A stretch of 37,863 nucleotides of DNA from Sphingobacterium thalpophilum (lineage in GTDB: Bacteria > Bacteroidota > Bacteroidia > Chitinophagales > Chitinophagaceae). The translations under genes were made by a program, and so were the position numbers. Shown here piece after piece: positions 25,797 to 34,414 of this stretch. Numbering within the stretch: the first letter of the stretch is position 1; each line of letters starts with the position of its first letter. The notes under the pieces were generated by a model that was not told the origin of the DNA, did not search any database, and saw nothing but the letters and a program-made list of their open reading frames with translations. The stretch spans positions 1-37,863 of the forward strand of contig CALPNW020000007.1 in assembly GCA_943325035.2 (NCBI GenBank), in the 5' to 3' direction.

Positions 25797-26924
25797 ATGA
25801 CAAACGATGCTCTACCAACGCAACCTACTTATTATGAGGAGGTACAAAGAAAAGGATATTCCCGCCGTGATTTCGTACAGTTTGTAAGTATGATGACCGC
25901 CTTTATTGGTTTGGAACAAACTGCTATAGCGCAGGTGACCAAAGCACTGGAAACCAAACCCAGACTACCTGTAATCTGGTTACACTTTCAGGAATGCACC
26001 TGCTGCAGTGAAAGCTTTATACGATCATCCCACCCGATTGTTGCAGACATTTTATTAGACAAAATTTCTCTGGATTATACAGAAACTTTAATGGCCGCTT
26101 CCGGCACACAGGCAGAAGAGGCACTTCAGCATACAATGACTAAATACAAGGGTCAGTATATACTTTGTGTTGAAGGAAGTGTTCCCCTGGGAGCAGATGG
26201 TGTTTACTGTATGATTGGCGGAAAAACATCTTTGCAGATTTTAGAGGAAGTAGCAGAAGGTGCGGCGGCCATCATTGCATGGGGCAGTTGCGCCAGCAAT
26301 GGTTGTGTTCAGTCGGCCAAACCAAATCCTACACAGGCTACTCCAATTCATAAGATCATTAAGAACAAGCCGATCATCAAAGTACCGGGATGTCCTCCGA
26401 TTGGAGAAGTAATGGCTGGTGTAATTGTACACTACCTCACTTTCGGAAGAATTCCTGAACTGGATAAACTTGGAAGACCTAAAGCATTCTATAGCAAGCG
26501 CGTTCACGATACCTGTTATCGCCGTCCTTTCTACGATGCAGGTTTATTTGTGGAAACCTTCGATGATGCGAATGCACAAAAAGGATACTGCCTGTATAAA
26601 GTGGGTTGTAAAGGACCTTCTACCTATAATGCCTGTGGCGTAATGAAATGGAATGGCGGAACGAGCTTCCCTATTCAATCGGGCCACCCATGTATTGGTT
26701 GTAGTGAAGAGAATTTCTGGGATAACGGAAGGTTTTATGAAAGGGGTTCTTCTTTCGCTGGTTTTGGTATAGAAGCAGATGCAGATACAGTAGGTAAAGT
26801 TGCGTTAGGTGTTACTGCCGCAGCACTTGCAGGTCATGCGATTGCTACCAATATTGGCAAATCCAAACTGATTCACAAACACGAAGAAGAAGGAAAAGAA
26901 AGTGAACACGAATTAAAATCTTAA
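25797..26924 (+). CDS. hupS: [NiFe] uptake hydrogenase small subunit, six-cysteine (O2-tolerant type)
   Basis: A 375-residue electron-transfer subunit. The Tat signal YSRRDFVQF (21-29) exports the folded heterodimer. The proximal cluster has six Cys by comparison with E. coli HyaA: Cys67, 69 and 70 (ECTCC), Cys165 and Cys170 (SCASNGC) and Cys199 (PGCPP). The two extra Cys (69, 170) are the hallmark of [4Fe-3S] O2-tolerant hydrogenases. GTQAEE (103-108) also matches HyaA. Medial and distal cluster residues follow ([27 protein letters not shown]). A C-terminal helix (about 340-360) anchors it. ATG 25797 is chosen over 25746 because the -7 box (25760-25767) lies between them. Confidence 0.96.
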   Translation: MTNDALPTQPTYYEEVQRKGYSRRDFVQFVSMMTAFIGLEQTAIAQVTKALETKPRLPVIWLHFQECTCCSESFIRSSHPIVADILLDKISLDYTETLMAASGTQAEEALQHTMTKYKGQYILCVEGSVPLGADGVYCMIGGKTSLQILEEVAEGAAAIIAWGSCASNGCVQSAKPNPTQATPIHKIIKNKPIIKVPGCPPIGEVMAGVIVHYLTFGRIPELDKLGRPKAFYSKRVHDTCYRRPFYDAGLFVETFDDANAQKGYCLYKVGCKGPSTYNACGVMKWNGGTSFPIQSGHPCIGCSEENFWDNGRFYERGSSFAGFGIEADADTVGKVALGVTAAALAGHAIATNIGKSKLIHKHEEEGKESEHELKS

Positions 26925-26949
26925 TTAAACTAACCATTCAACTAGCCAT

Positions 26950-28674
26950 ATGAGTAAAAGAATAGTTGTTGACCCGATCACCAGAATTGAAGGTCACTTA
27001 CGTATAGAAGCAGATATAGAAAATGGAAAAATAGTCAATGCGTTCAGCAGTGGTACCATGGTACGTCTGCTCGAAGAAATATTAAAAGGCAGAGATCCCC
27101 GGGACGCCTGGGCTTTTGTAGGAAGGGTTTGTGGAGTTTGTACCTCCATTCACTCTGTTACTTCTGTTCGTGCGGTGGAAGATGCACTTGACATAGTGAT
27201 ACCTCCCAATGCAGAGCTGGTAAGAAATATCATGAACTGTGCATTGTACATGCACGATCACGTGGTTCACTTCTATCATTTGCATGCTATGGACTGGGTA
27301 GATGTGGTAGCAGCGCTTAAAGCCGATCCTAAAAAAACATCTGAACTGGCTCAAAGTATTTCAAAATGGCCGAAGAGTTCTCCTGGCTATTTCAGTGACC
27401 TGCAAACAAGAATCAAGAAATTTGTGGACAGCGGTCAGTTAGGTATTTTCTCTAACGGATACTGGGGACACCCCGCTTATAAGCTACCGGCAGAAGTGAA
27501 CCTGATTGGGTTGGCACACTACCTGGAAGCATTGGAATGGCAGAAAGAAATTGTAAAAATTCAGGCAATCTTTGGCGGTAAAAATCCTCACCCCAATTAT
27601 CTGGTGGGTGGTATGGCCTGTGCAATTGGTATAGATGATGTGAGTGGTATCAATGCAGAAAGGCTGGCTTATGTAGATCAGCTGTTAAAAGATGGCAAAG
27701 AATTTATTGAGCAGGTGTATATTCCGGATCTGATGGCTATTGCCTCCTTCTACAAGGATTGGGGTGCTATCGGAGGTGGTTTGGGGAATTACCTGGTATA
27801 CGGCGATATTCCAACCAACGGTATCAGAGACACTTCCAGTTATAAGTTTCCTGGTGGCGCTATTCTGAACAAGGATATCAGCAAAATTCATGAAGTGGAT
27901 CTTAGAAAAGATGACGAGGTGCAGGAGTTCATTACCAAATCATGGTATGAGTACAAGGAAGGTGATCAGAAAGGTCTGCATCCATGGAAAGGAGAAAGCA
28001 AGGTTAAATACTCAGGACCTAAACCTCCGTTCGAGCATTTAAACACAGACGAAAAATACAGCTACTTAAAAACACCGCGCTGGAAAGGTCATGCAATGGA
28101 AGTAGGACCACTGGCCCGTGTACTGGTTGGTTATGCCAAAGGCAGACCTGAATTTAAAGAAGTGGTGGATAAGGCACTGAAAGACCTGAATGTACCTGTA
28201 GCAGCTTTGTTCTCTACTTTAGGCAGAACGGCCGCAAGAGGACTGGAATGTTTACTGACTGCACAATGGGGTCGTGAATTTTTTGATCAGCTGGTTACCA
28301 ATATCAAAAATGGGGACACCAGAATGGCAGATTCAACCAAGTTTGATCCTTCTACCTGGCCAAAAACTGCAATGGGTGTAGGACATGCAGAAGCACCCCG
28401 CGGAGCATTGGCACACTGGATCAATATTGAAGATCAAAAAATCGCCAACTACCAGTTGGTGGTACCAACAACCTGGAATGCTTCTCCGAGAGACAGTAAA
28501 GGACAAATGTCTGCTTATGAAGCTGCCTTGATTGATACGCCGGTTGCAGATGAAAAAATGCCGCTGGAGATCCTCAGAACCATACACAGTTTCGACCCTT
28601 GTATGGCCTGCAGTGTTCACTTGTATGACGAAAACGGTAAAACAATCAGTAGAATCAGTGTATTAGGAGATTAA
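26950..28674 (+). CDS. hupL: [NiFe] uptake hydrogenase large subunit
   Basis: A 574-residue catalytic subunit that holds the Ni-Fe(CN)2CO site and splits H2. The N-terminal Cys pair is Cys61/Cys64 in GRVCGVCTSIH and the C-terminal pair Cys551/Cys554 in DPCMACSVH. The tail after His557 is 17 residues, to be cut off by the maturation protease. DPITRIEGHLR (8-18), DHVVHFYHLHAMDWVD and GGKNPHPNYLVGG agree with group 1d enzymes such as E. coli HyaB and Ralstonia HoxG. The residue before RVCGVC is Gly, where HyaB has Glu. The gene is 25 nt after the small subunit. Confidence 0.96.
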   Translation: MSKRIVVDPITRIEGHLRIEADIENGKIVNAFSSGTMVRLLEEILKGRDPRDAWAFVGRVCGVCTSIHSVTSVRAVEDALDIVIPPNAELVRNIMNCALYMHDHVVHFYHLHAMDWVDVVAALKADPKKTSELAQSISKWPKSSPGYFSDLQTRIKKFVDSGQLGIFSNGYWGHPAYKLPAEVNLIGLAHYLEALEWQKEIVKIQAIFGGKNPHPNYLVGGMACAIGIDDVSGINAERLAYVDQLLKDGKEFIEQVYIPDLMAIASFYKDWGAIGGGLGNYLVYGDIPTNGIRDTSSYKFPGGAILNKDISKIHEVDLRKDDEVQEFITKSWYEYKEGDQKGLHPWKGESKVKYSGPKPPFEHLNTDEKYSYLKTPRWKGHAMEVGPLARVLVGYAKGRPEFKEVVDKALKDLNVPVAALFSTLGRTAARGLECLLTAQWGREFFDQLVTNIKNGDTRMADSTKFDPSTWPKTAMGVGHAEAPRGALAHWINIEDQKIANYQLVVPTTWNASPRDSKGQMSAYEAALIDTPVADEKMPLEILRTIHSFDPCMACSVHLYDENGKTISRISVLGD

Positions 28675-28690
28675 CCATTAAAACCATTTT

Positions 28691-29434
28691 ATGGCAAATA
28701 AATATTTGCATATTCACAGACTTCGCAGGGTGTATGTGTGGGAGTTGCCGGTAAGATTTTACCATTGGCTGAATGCCGGTGTAATAATTGCTTTGATTAT
28801 TACGGGGTTTTATATTGCCAATCCACTGGCTCTGATGAGCAGTAAAGAAGCCACCCACCAGTATACGATGGGCTGGTTCAGGTATATCCATTTTGCAGCA
28901 GCCTATCTGTTTTTCTTTAACTTTCTGTTCCGCATTTACTGGGGCTTTGTTGGAAACAAATACGCCAACTGGAGACAATTTATTCCGGTGTCTAAGCGGT
29001 TCTTTCAGGAAATGTGGACCGTGTTTAAAATAGACATTCTGATGCTCAAAAAAAATGGCCAGCAACAAGACCATTTAAGTGTAGGACACAATGCAATGGC
29101 GGGTTTTATTTATTTCTTAACCTTTATTGCTTTTCTGGTTCAATGCTTAACAGGATTTGGTTTGTACGCTTCCATGTCTGACTGGTGGTTACCTAATTTA
29201 TTTGCCTGGTTTCCCGCTGTTTTAGGCGGTGATATTGTTACCAGACAAATACACCACTGGGCCATGTGGTTCTTCATACTCTTTGCTGTAATACACGTAT
29301 ACCTGGTTTTTTACCATGACTATGTAGAAGGCAGAGGAGAAATAAGCAGTATGGGCGGTGGATGGAAATTTATTGAAGAAGAAGTGTTTGAAAAAAACAA
29401 ACACATGACCCCGAATCCTGAAAAGAAAAAATAA
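28691..29434 (+). CDS. hupC: Ni/Fe-hydrogenase b-type cytochrome subunit
   Basis: A 247-residue integral membrane di-haem cytochrome b that anchors the hydrogenase and passes electrons to quinone. Four hydrophobic helices are visible (about residues 27-45, 60-85, 135-160, 190-215). Candidate haem His ligands are in RFYHWLNAG (22-30), RYIHFAAAYLFF, and HHWAMWFFILFAVIHVYLVFYHDY. VREL-type N-terminal VYVWELPVRFYHW is the family signature. It follows the large subunit by 16 nt. Membrane-bound quinone reduction means this is an uptake (respiratory) hydrogenase. Confidence 0.95.
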   Translation: MANKYLHIHRLRRVYVWELPVRFYHWLNAGVIIALIITGFYIANPLALMSSKEATHQYTMGWFRYIHFAAAYLFFFNFLFRIYWGFVGNKYANWRQFIPVSKRFFQEMWTVFKIDILMLKKNGQQQDHLSVGHNAMAGFIYFLTFIAFLVQCLTGFGLYASMSDWWLPNLFAWFPAVLGGDIVTRQIHHWAMWFFILFAVIHVYLVFYHDYVEGRGEISSMGGGWKFIEEEVFEKNKHMTPNPEKKK

Positions 29435-29448
29435 TTAAATCTGGTTGC

Positions 29449-29928
29449 ATGAGTCAGGATAAAAGAATTTTAGTACTGGGAATTGGAAATTATTTAATGG
29501 GTGATGAAGGTATTGGTGTTCATATTGCCAATCAGCTTTCCACCATGGATATGCCCGCCGGCGTGGATGTTCTGGATGGCGGCACGGGTGGTTTCCATTT
29601 ACTGGAATACTTTGAGATATATGAACACATCATTCTGATTGATGCTACACTGGACAATAATATTACCGGTTCGATCCGAATGATCAAACCGAAATTTGCT
29701 ACAGATTTCCCACCTGCAATGAGCACTCACGATATTGGTTTAAAAGATCTCGTGAGTGCATTGCAGCTTTTAGGTAAAATGCCAAGAATTGATCTTTTTG
29801 TAGTAAGCATAGAATCTATACAGCAACAGGGTATAGAACTTACCCCCGAAATTGAAGCAGTTGTTCCGACCGTAATTAATCAGATCATGCAGCTTCTTGA
29901 AAAATCGCTGGTAGCAGAAGCGGTATAA
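29449..29928 (+). CDS. hupD: hydrogenase large-subunit maturation endopeptidase (HyaD/HupD type)
   Basis: A 159-residue nickel-sensing protease of the HyaD/HybD family that removes the C-terminal tail of the large subunit once Ni is inserted. The start RILVLGIGNYLMGDEGIGVH contains the Ni-ligand Glu in DEG; LIDATLDN gives the second ligand (Asp) and MSTHDIGLKDLV the His ligand. It lies 14 nt after hupC and ends the structural operon, 16 nt before the convergent response regulator gene. Confidence 0.95.
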   Translation: MSQDKRILVLGIGNYLMGDEGIGVHIANQLSTMDMPAGVDVLDGGTGGFHLLEYFEIYEHIILIDATLDNNITGSIRMIKPKFATDFPPAMSTHDIGLKDLVSALQLLGKMPRIDLFVVSIESIQQQGIELTPEIEAVVPTVINQIMQLLEKSLVAEAV

Positions 29929-29944
29929 GCAGGAGCGTATCCGG

Positions 29945-30604
29945 CTAATCTTCTTTGTTGTGGATATTGTTTTTAACTGCAAAAGTGATAATTCCGGCTA
30001 TACTTTTTGCACCTATCTTATCCATGATCCGGGTTCGGTGTCCTTCTACTGTACGTTTGCTGAGGTGCAGGTTCAGCGCTATTTCCTTACTCGTATACTC
30101 GACACAGATCAATCGGATGATCTCCAGTTCGCGGTCACTGAATACCGGTTCTGTTTTTAATGGCACCTGATAAGTTTTAGATACAAGATCGGATAGTCTT
30201 AAAGAAACTTCTTTACAGAAATAATGGTTCTTATTATAAACGGAAAAAATGGCGTCTTTGATTTCTTGAACTGCTGCGGTTTTTGCCAGATACCCCATTG
30301 CACCCATCTCCAGCATTTGCAGGATATAATCATCCTTTGCAAATGAACTGAGCGCAATCACCTTACTTTCCGGCATATGGCTTAATAGTTGTCTGGAGGC
30401 AGCAATGCCATCAAGTACGGGCATATTAATATCTGTTAATACAATATCCGGCCTCAGTGCAATGGCTTTTTCTACCATAACAGCTCCATTACTTGCCTCA
30501 CCGATTACTTCAACTTCTGGCATTCCCTGTAACAGAGATTTTAAGCCAATCAAAAAAACGTTTTGATCATCGGCAATCAGAATTCTGATTTTTTTATTTT
30601 CCAT
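29945..30604 (-). CDS. NarL/LuxR-type response regulator
   Basis: A 219-residue two-domain regulator. The receiver domain (1-125) has the acid pair Asp12-Asp13, phosphoacceptor Asp58 in VLTDINMP and Lys108 in YLAKTA. The C-terminal GerE/LuxR HTH (about 150-212) reads FSDRELEIIRLICVEYTSKEIALNLHLSKRTVEGH in two visible parts. No histidine kinase gene is in the window, so it is an orphan here. It converges on the hydrogenase structural operon with a 16-nt gap. A perfect 8-bp-arm dyad at 30667-30684 lies in its upstream region and could be its own operator. Control of hydrogenase genes is possible but unproven. Confidence 0.92.
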   Translation of the reverse strand: MENKKIRILIADDQNVFLIGLKSLLQGMPEVEVIGEASNGAVMVEKAIALRPDIVLTDINMPVLDGIAASRQLLSHMPESKVIALSSFAKDDYILQMLEMGAMGYLAKTAAVQEIKDAIFSVYNKNHYFCKEVSLRLSDLVSKTYQVPLKTEPVFSDRELEIIRLICVEYTSKEIALNLHLSKRTVEGHRTRIMDKIGAKSIAGIITFAVKNNIHNKED

Positions 30605-30666
30605 GAAAGTGATTTTGCTGTAATAACTCGGGATAAAGCAATTTCTGAAAAATCAATCAAAAAGCG

Positions 30667-30684
30667 TTAGGTATAAATACCTAA
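30667..30684. promoter_or_regulatory. palindromic operator candidate upstream of the response regulator
   Basis: TTAGGTAT (30667-30674) and ATACCTAA (30677-30684) are perfect inverted copies around AA, 63 nt upstream of the response regulator ATG. NarL-type regulators bind two short inverted heptamers with 2-bp spacing, so the 8-2-8 layout fits autoregulation, although the half-site orientation differs from the E. coli NarL site. No convincing -33/-7 pair was found in 30605-30725. Confidence 0.4.
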
Positions 30685-30725
30685 TATAGCAGGTTTTTAT
30701 ACAGGGGAAATTCCTAATTACGCTA

Positions 30726-31706
30726 TCAGGAGCCTGCAATTATCGTTAGTGCAAAAGCCAATGCCCGTTTTTCTGCCCAGGAATAGCTTTTGTTGCTTTC
30801 CATAAACCCACAATGACCGCCCTGTTCCGGCATTTCGAGAAAGAGATTCGGATTATTTTCTGCATCCTCAACAGGCATGCAGTTGGGTAACAAAAACGGG
30901 TCGTTTTTTGCCTGAACAATCAAAGAGGGAATCCGCACATTCTTCAGCAATGGTCCTACACTGGCTTTTTCATAAAAATCAAGTGCATTGATGTATCCAT
31001 GCAGGGGAGCTGTATAACGGTTGTCGAAATCAACAAAGTCTTTTATAGACGCATAGCCCGCATCGCTGATCTGATCCGGAAACAATGCTGCTTTCAGTTG
31101 AATTTTTTTTCCCAATTTTTTTAAGAACCGGTTCAGGTAAATTTTATTTTCTTTGGTAGAAAGGGCATCCACACTTCCTTTTAAACTACAGGGAACAGAA
31201 AATCCAATAACCGCTTTTACCTGTTCGGCTACCTGGTCTGGCTGTTCTGAAACAGCCCTGAAGCTCAGGCTTCCACCCATGCTAAAGCCAACCAGAACAA
31301 TCTGGTCATACCCGTATTGCTCTACCGCGTATTGAATCACGCGCCGCAGATCGCCTGCATCACCATGATGATAAAAACGGGGTAACCTGTTCATTTCACC
31401 ACTGCAGCTTCTGCAGTTCCAACCCAATGCATCAAATCCGTTCTCTGCAAAAATACTGGCAGTTCCTGTTACATAATGCCTGCCGGAATCTCCCTCCAGC
31501 CCATGTGTAATAATAACCAGCTTATTATTTTGCTTAGTTTCAACAGACCAGTCTAAATCTATAAAATCGCCATCTGTGAGTTCCAGTCTCTCTCTGCGCG
31601 CATAAGTAAATTTCACTTTACGCATCAGGCTGGGATAGATACTTTGTACATGACCATTGAATTGCCAGAAGGGAACTTTCAGATGGGGCATTGGTAATAC
31701 AGGCAT
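30726..31706 (-). CDS. YheT-family alpha/beta hydrolase
   Basis: A 326-residue alpha/beta hydrolase of the YheT/ABHD1-3 group. FWQFNGHVQSIYPSLMRK near the start is the family's lid signature, THGLEGDSGRHYV is the oxyanion region, GFSMGGSLSF the nucleophile elbow, NDPFLLP the acid, and EQGGHCGF the catalytic His. It probably hydrolyses lipid or other esters; substrate is not known in bacteria. ATG 31706 is chosen over 31757 because the conserved start begins MPVLPMPHLKVPFWQ and the upstream ATG lies inside the divergent corA promoter. A TACATTTG box at 31722-31729 (minus) supports a nearby transcription start. Confidence 0.88.
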   Translation of the reverse strand: MPVLPMPHLKVPFWQFNGHVQSIYPSLMRKVKFTYARRERLELTDGDFIDLDWSVETKQNNKLVIITHGLEGDSGRHYVTGTASIFAENGFDALGWNCRSCSGEMNRLPRFYHHGDAGDLRRVIQYAVEQYGYDQIVLVGFSMGGSLSFRAVSEQPDQVAEQVKAVIGFSVPCSLKGSVDALSTKENKIYLNRFLKKLGKKIQLKAALFPDQISDAGYASIKDFVDFDNRYTAPLHGYINALDFYEKASVGPLLKNVRIPSLIVQAKNDPFLLPNCMPVEDAENNPNLFLEMPEQGGHCGFMESNKSYSWAEKRALAFALTIIAGS

Positions 31707-31748
31707 AGTGCAGATTATTTGCAAATGTATTGAATACCCTATTTTTTC

Positions 31749-31756
31749 TACCTTCA
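31749..31756 (+). promoter_or_regulatory. -7-like box immediately before corA
   Basis: TACCTTCA (TAnnTTTG-like) ends 4 nt before the corA ATG at 31761. If it is used, transcription would start at or next to the ATG, giving a leaderless message. The -33 partner is weak (TTG at 31730-31732 with a 16-bp spacer). Confidence 0.3.
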
Positions 31757-31760
31757 AAGT

Positions 31761-32858
31761 ATGGCACAGAACAAATACCTCAGATATCTCAATGTTTTAT
31801 CCCTTTTTGACACCAAGAGAACCCGGGATATTTTTCAGGTAAACCCCACTGTTCCTGCGTTACGAGAGGAAGCCGAACATATCCGCATCAGCATTTTCGA
31901 CTATACTGCCGACCATCTCGAGGAAAAAACCCTTTCCGAAATCACAGAAACTTTTGCTTTCCGGGATAATAAAAACGTGAGCTGGATTAATGTAGACGGT
32001 ATTCGTACAAAAGATGTGGAAGCTATCTGTACCCATTTTGGAATCCATGCACTGATTATAGAAGATATTCTGAGTGTTGGTCAGCGGCCAAAAATGGATG
32101 AAATGGATCCTGTTTTATTCGGACTGCTGAACATGCTCTACTTTAATGTTAAAACCGGTACCGTAGAAACAGAACAGATCAGTATCATTCTAGGCAAGGG
32201 CTACGTGCTGTCTTTTCAGGAAGATGCTTCGAGGGATGTATTTAACCCCATCAGGGATAAACTGAAAATTGCCAGCAGTAAACTGCGTTTAAGCGGAGCA
32301 GACTATCTGTGTTATGCCTTAATGGATATGATTGTTGACAATTACTATCTGGTAATGGAAAAGATCGGAGAAAGAATTGAGTTTCTCGAAGAAAGGATTA
32401 TCCGCAGCACCAATAAGAGATCACTCGCAGAAATCAACGCGCTGCGAAAGGAACTGATTGTACTGAAAAGAAATGTAAGTCCTGTAAGGGATCTCATTAA
32501 TGGATTCATCAAAAGCGAAAGCGAGCTGCTGCAAGACAGAACCACCAAGTATTTCAAAGACATTTATGATCATATTGTTCAGGCAAATGACCTGGCAGAA
32601 AGTTACCGGGATATGATGATCAACTTACAGGATCTGTACCTCAGTAATGTAAATCTGAAAATGAATGAAGTGATGAAAGTCATGGCGGTGGTTACCTGTT
32701 TGCTGGCACCTGCCACTGTAATAGGTGGAATTTTCGGAATGAATTTCGACAAGCTGCCTTATATACACCACGAATATGGATTTTATATTGCGGCCGCATT
32801 AATGCTGGCTGTTCCGGTTATTATGGTATTTATTTTCAGAAAACGGGGCTGGTTCTAA
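31761..32858 (+). CDS. corA: CorA-family Mg2+/Co2+ transporter
   Basis: A 365-residue pentameric channel subunit for divalent cations. A large cytoplasmic N-terminal domain (1-300) with long acidic and basic helices is followed by two C-terminal membrane helices (about 306-326 and 340-360). The selectivity motif GMN occurs in GGIFGMNFDKLPY between them, and the protein ends in a basic tail (FRKRGWF). It is a complete CorA of normal length. It starts 54 nt from the divergent hydrolase gene and overlaps the convergent merC-like gene by 4 nt. Confidence 0.95.
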   Translation: MAQNKYLRYLNVLSLFDTKRTRDIFQVNPTVPALREEAEHIRISIFDYTADHLEEKTLSEITETFAFRDNKNVSWINVDGIRTKDVEAICTHFGIHALIIEDILSVGQRPKMDEMDPVLFGLLNMLYFNVKTGTVETEQISIILGKGYVLSFQEDASRDVFNPIRDKLKIASSKLRLSGADYLCYALMDMIVDNYYLVMEKIGERIEFLEERIIRSTNKRSLAEINALRKELIVLKRNVSPVRDLINGFIKSESELLQDRTTKYFKDIYDHIVQANDLAESYRDMMINLQDLYLSNVNLKMNEVMKVMAVVTCLLAPATVIGGIFGMNFDKLPYIHHEYGFYIAAALMLAVPVIMVFIFRKRGWF

Positions 32859-33247
32859 TGAACACAATCATCGGAATGTGCATGATTGTGTATGCGGCAC
32901 AAACGAAAATTAATGTAGTGTGCGCTTACAATCAACAATACAGAAGGTACAAGCAACCAGTAACGCCATTTATGAAAGCTCACTTTGGCCAGTAACATAG
33001 TTATACCCAGCGCAAACAATAAAAGCGGAACCTTGCTATGGTGGTGTCTGGTATATCCATGCTTCAGCGAGTAAACGCCCACCATAAATGCCATCCCGAT
33101 CATGAAGTACTCAAAGGGTAGATTTTCGATGATATTTACCCCAAATAAGGGCAAACTGCTCAGAAAAAGCGGCAGAATGGCGCAATGGATGGCACAGGCC
33201 ACAGAAGCGGTTATACCCAAAGCGTCCCAATTGATTTTTAGTCTCAT
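32855..33247 (-). CDS. MerC domain-containing membrane protein
   Basis: A 130-residue protein with four hydrophobic helices. The first carries ACAIHCAILPLFL, the Cys-x-x-x-Cys-type metal motif of MerC-domain proteins. The tail is His-rich (RIHNHAHSDDCVH). MerC takes up mercuric ions in mer operons, but stand-alone Bacteroidota forms are thought to handle other metals, probably zinc. No merA/merT is near. It is divergent from the SCO-Fur operon, and its consensus promoter carries a dyad, so metal-dependent repression by the neighbouring Fur-family protein is likely. Confidence 0.88.
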   Translation of the reverse strand: MRLKINWDALGITASVACAIHCAILPLFLSSLPLFGVNIIENLPFEYFMIGMAFMVGVYSLKHGYTRHHHSKVPLLLFALGITMLLAKVSFHKWRYWLLVPSVLLIVSAHYINFRLCRIHNHAHSDDCVH

Positions 33248-33254
33248 CCGTCTG

Positions 33255-33285
33255 CAAAAGTAGTGCAGTGCAACTGTGTTGCAAA
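33255..33285 (-). promoter_or_regulatory. merC promoter with Fur/Zur-like operator in the spacer
   Basis: On the minus strand TTTG (33282-33285) and TACTTTTG (33255-33262) are exactly 19 bp apart, a perfect Bacteroidota promoter. The spacer and the edge of the -33 box contain the dyad TGCAAC-TGT-GTTGCA (33269-33283). A repressor bound there would block RNA polymerase. The -7 box ends 7 nt before the ATG (33247), so the message would have almost no leader. The plus-strand SCO gene has a TACCTTTA box at 33305-33312 and the dyad lies just upstream of it, so both directions could be controlled. Confidence 0.6.
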
Positions 33286-33328
33286 ATATTTGTAGAAACG
33301 GCTGTACCTTTACCCTTCAAACAGATCT

Positions 33329-33985
33329 ATGAGCAAGAAATTATTGGGCTATCTGGCATTTTTTCTGGTACTGGTGCTTTCATTTTACTTCTTTCTTTTC
33401 CGGGGGAACGATATGTGGAAGAAAAAACTCTCCATTATCAGCTATGTAAAGCCTTTCCGTTTTACCAACCAGGATGGACATCCGTTCAGCGACAGGGACA
33501 TGCTTGGAAAAGTAACTGTTGTTGAATACTTTTTTACCACCTGCAAGGGGATCTGTCCTAAAATGAATACCAATATGAAAGGGGTGTATGAGGAATTCAA
33601 ATCCGAGCCGGATTTTATGATCCTCTCACATACCTGTAATCCGGAAACAGATTCTGTACCCGTATTGAAAAGATATTCCGATTCATTGAAAGTGAATAAC
33701 CAGAAATGGGTTTTTGTAACAGGAAGAAAAGACAGTTTGTACCAGCTTGCCAGAACAGCCTATCTGCTGGATGATCCAAAAAACAGTTTCGAAAAAATTC
33801 AGGACCAGTTTATACATACCCAGTTTTTTGCACTGGTAGACAAAGACGGAAGAATTCGCGGACAAATTTATGATGGGCTTAAAAAAGAGGAAATTGAAAA
33901 ATTAAAAACCGACATTAGAACATTACTTGCAGAAAAATCTTCTACCGGTAACTTTGTAAATGGTATTTTTAACAATAACCCATAA
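33329..33985 (+). CDS. SCO family protein (Sco1/SenC/PrrC-like thioredoxin fold)
   Basis: A 218-residue membrane-anchored thioredoxin-fold protein; one N-terminal helix (about 5-24) leaves the rest outside the cytoplasm. The copper-binding set is complete: Cys72 and Cys76 in TTCKGICPKMN and His163 in QFIHTQFFALVDKDG. SCO proteins deliver or reduce copper for cytochrome c oxidase assembly. No oxidase genes are near. It is first in an operon with a Fur-family regulator (9-nt gap) and an epimerase. Confidence 0.92.
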   Translation: MSKKLLGYLAFFLVLVLSFYFFLFRGNDMWKKKLSIISYVKPFRFTNQDGHPFSDRDMLGKVTVVEYFFTTCKGICPKMNTNMKGVYEEFKSEPDFMILSHTCNPETDSVPVLKRYSDSLKVNNQKWVFVTGRKDSLYQLARTAYLLDDPKNSFEKIQDQFIHTQFFALVDKDGRIRGQIYDGLKKEEIEKLKTDIRTLLAEKSSTGNFVNGIFNNNP

Positions 33986-33994
33986 TACCAGGTG

Positions 33995-34414
33995 ATGCTG
34001 AGTAAAATTACAGACACCCTAAAAAAGCACCAGCTGAGTGTAACGGATTCCCGGAAAAAAATTCTTTCCTTTTTTCTTCAATCAGGTAATGCACTGGCGC
34101 ATGCAGATATTGAGCATAAAAGCGGAACTGAATTTGACCGGGTAACCATTTACAGAACACTGCAGACCTTTGTGGAGAAGGGCATCATTCATACCATTCC
34201 TACATCAGACAATTCCATCCGCTATGCGCTCTGCAAAGACGAATGCGTTGAAGGACATCACCATGATGACCATGTTCATTTTATTTGTGATGACTGTGGT
34301 ACCACGTATTGTTTAGACCATGTGAGTGTTCCAAAAGTGAAACTGCCCAAAGGATTCAAGGCCGCCCAAACCGATCTGGTAGTAAGCGGAACATGTAATA
34401 AATGCGAACAATGA
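33995..34414 (+). CDS. Fur-family metalloregulator (Fur/Zur/PerR type)
   Basis: A 139-residue Fur family repressor. The winged helix occupies about 1-80 (DRVTIYRTLQTFVEKGII is the recognition region). The dimerisation half has the HHHDDHVHFICDDCG block (88-102). The structural Zn ligands are Cys98/Cys101 and Cys134/Cys137. The specific metal cannot be called, but the adjacent MerC-domain gene suggests zinc. The frame also has a GTG 3 nt earlier; ATG 33995 is preferred. Its stop overlaps the start of the epimerase gene (ATGA). Confidence 0.9.
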   Translation: MLSKITDTLKKHQLSVTDSRKKILSFFLQSGNALAHADIEHKSGTEFDRVTIYRTLQTFVEKGIIHTIPTSDNSIRYALCKDECVEGHHHDDHVHFICDDCGTTYCLDHVSVPKVKLPKGFKAAQTDLVVSGTCNKCEQ

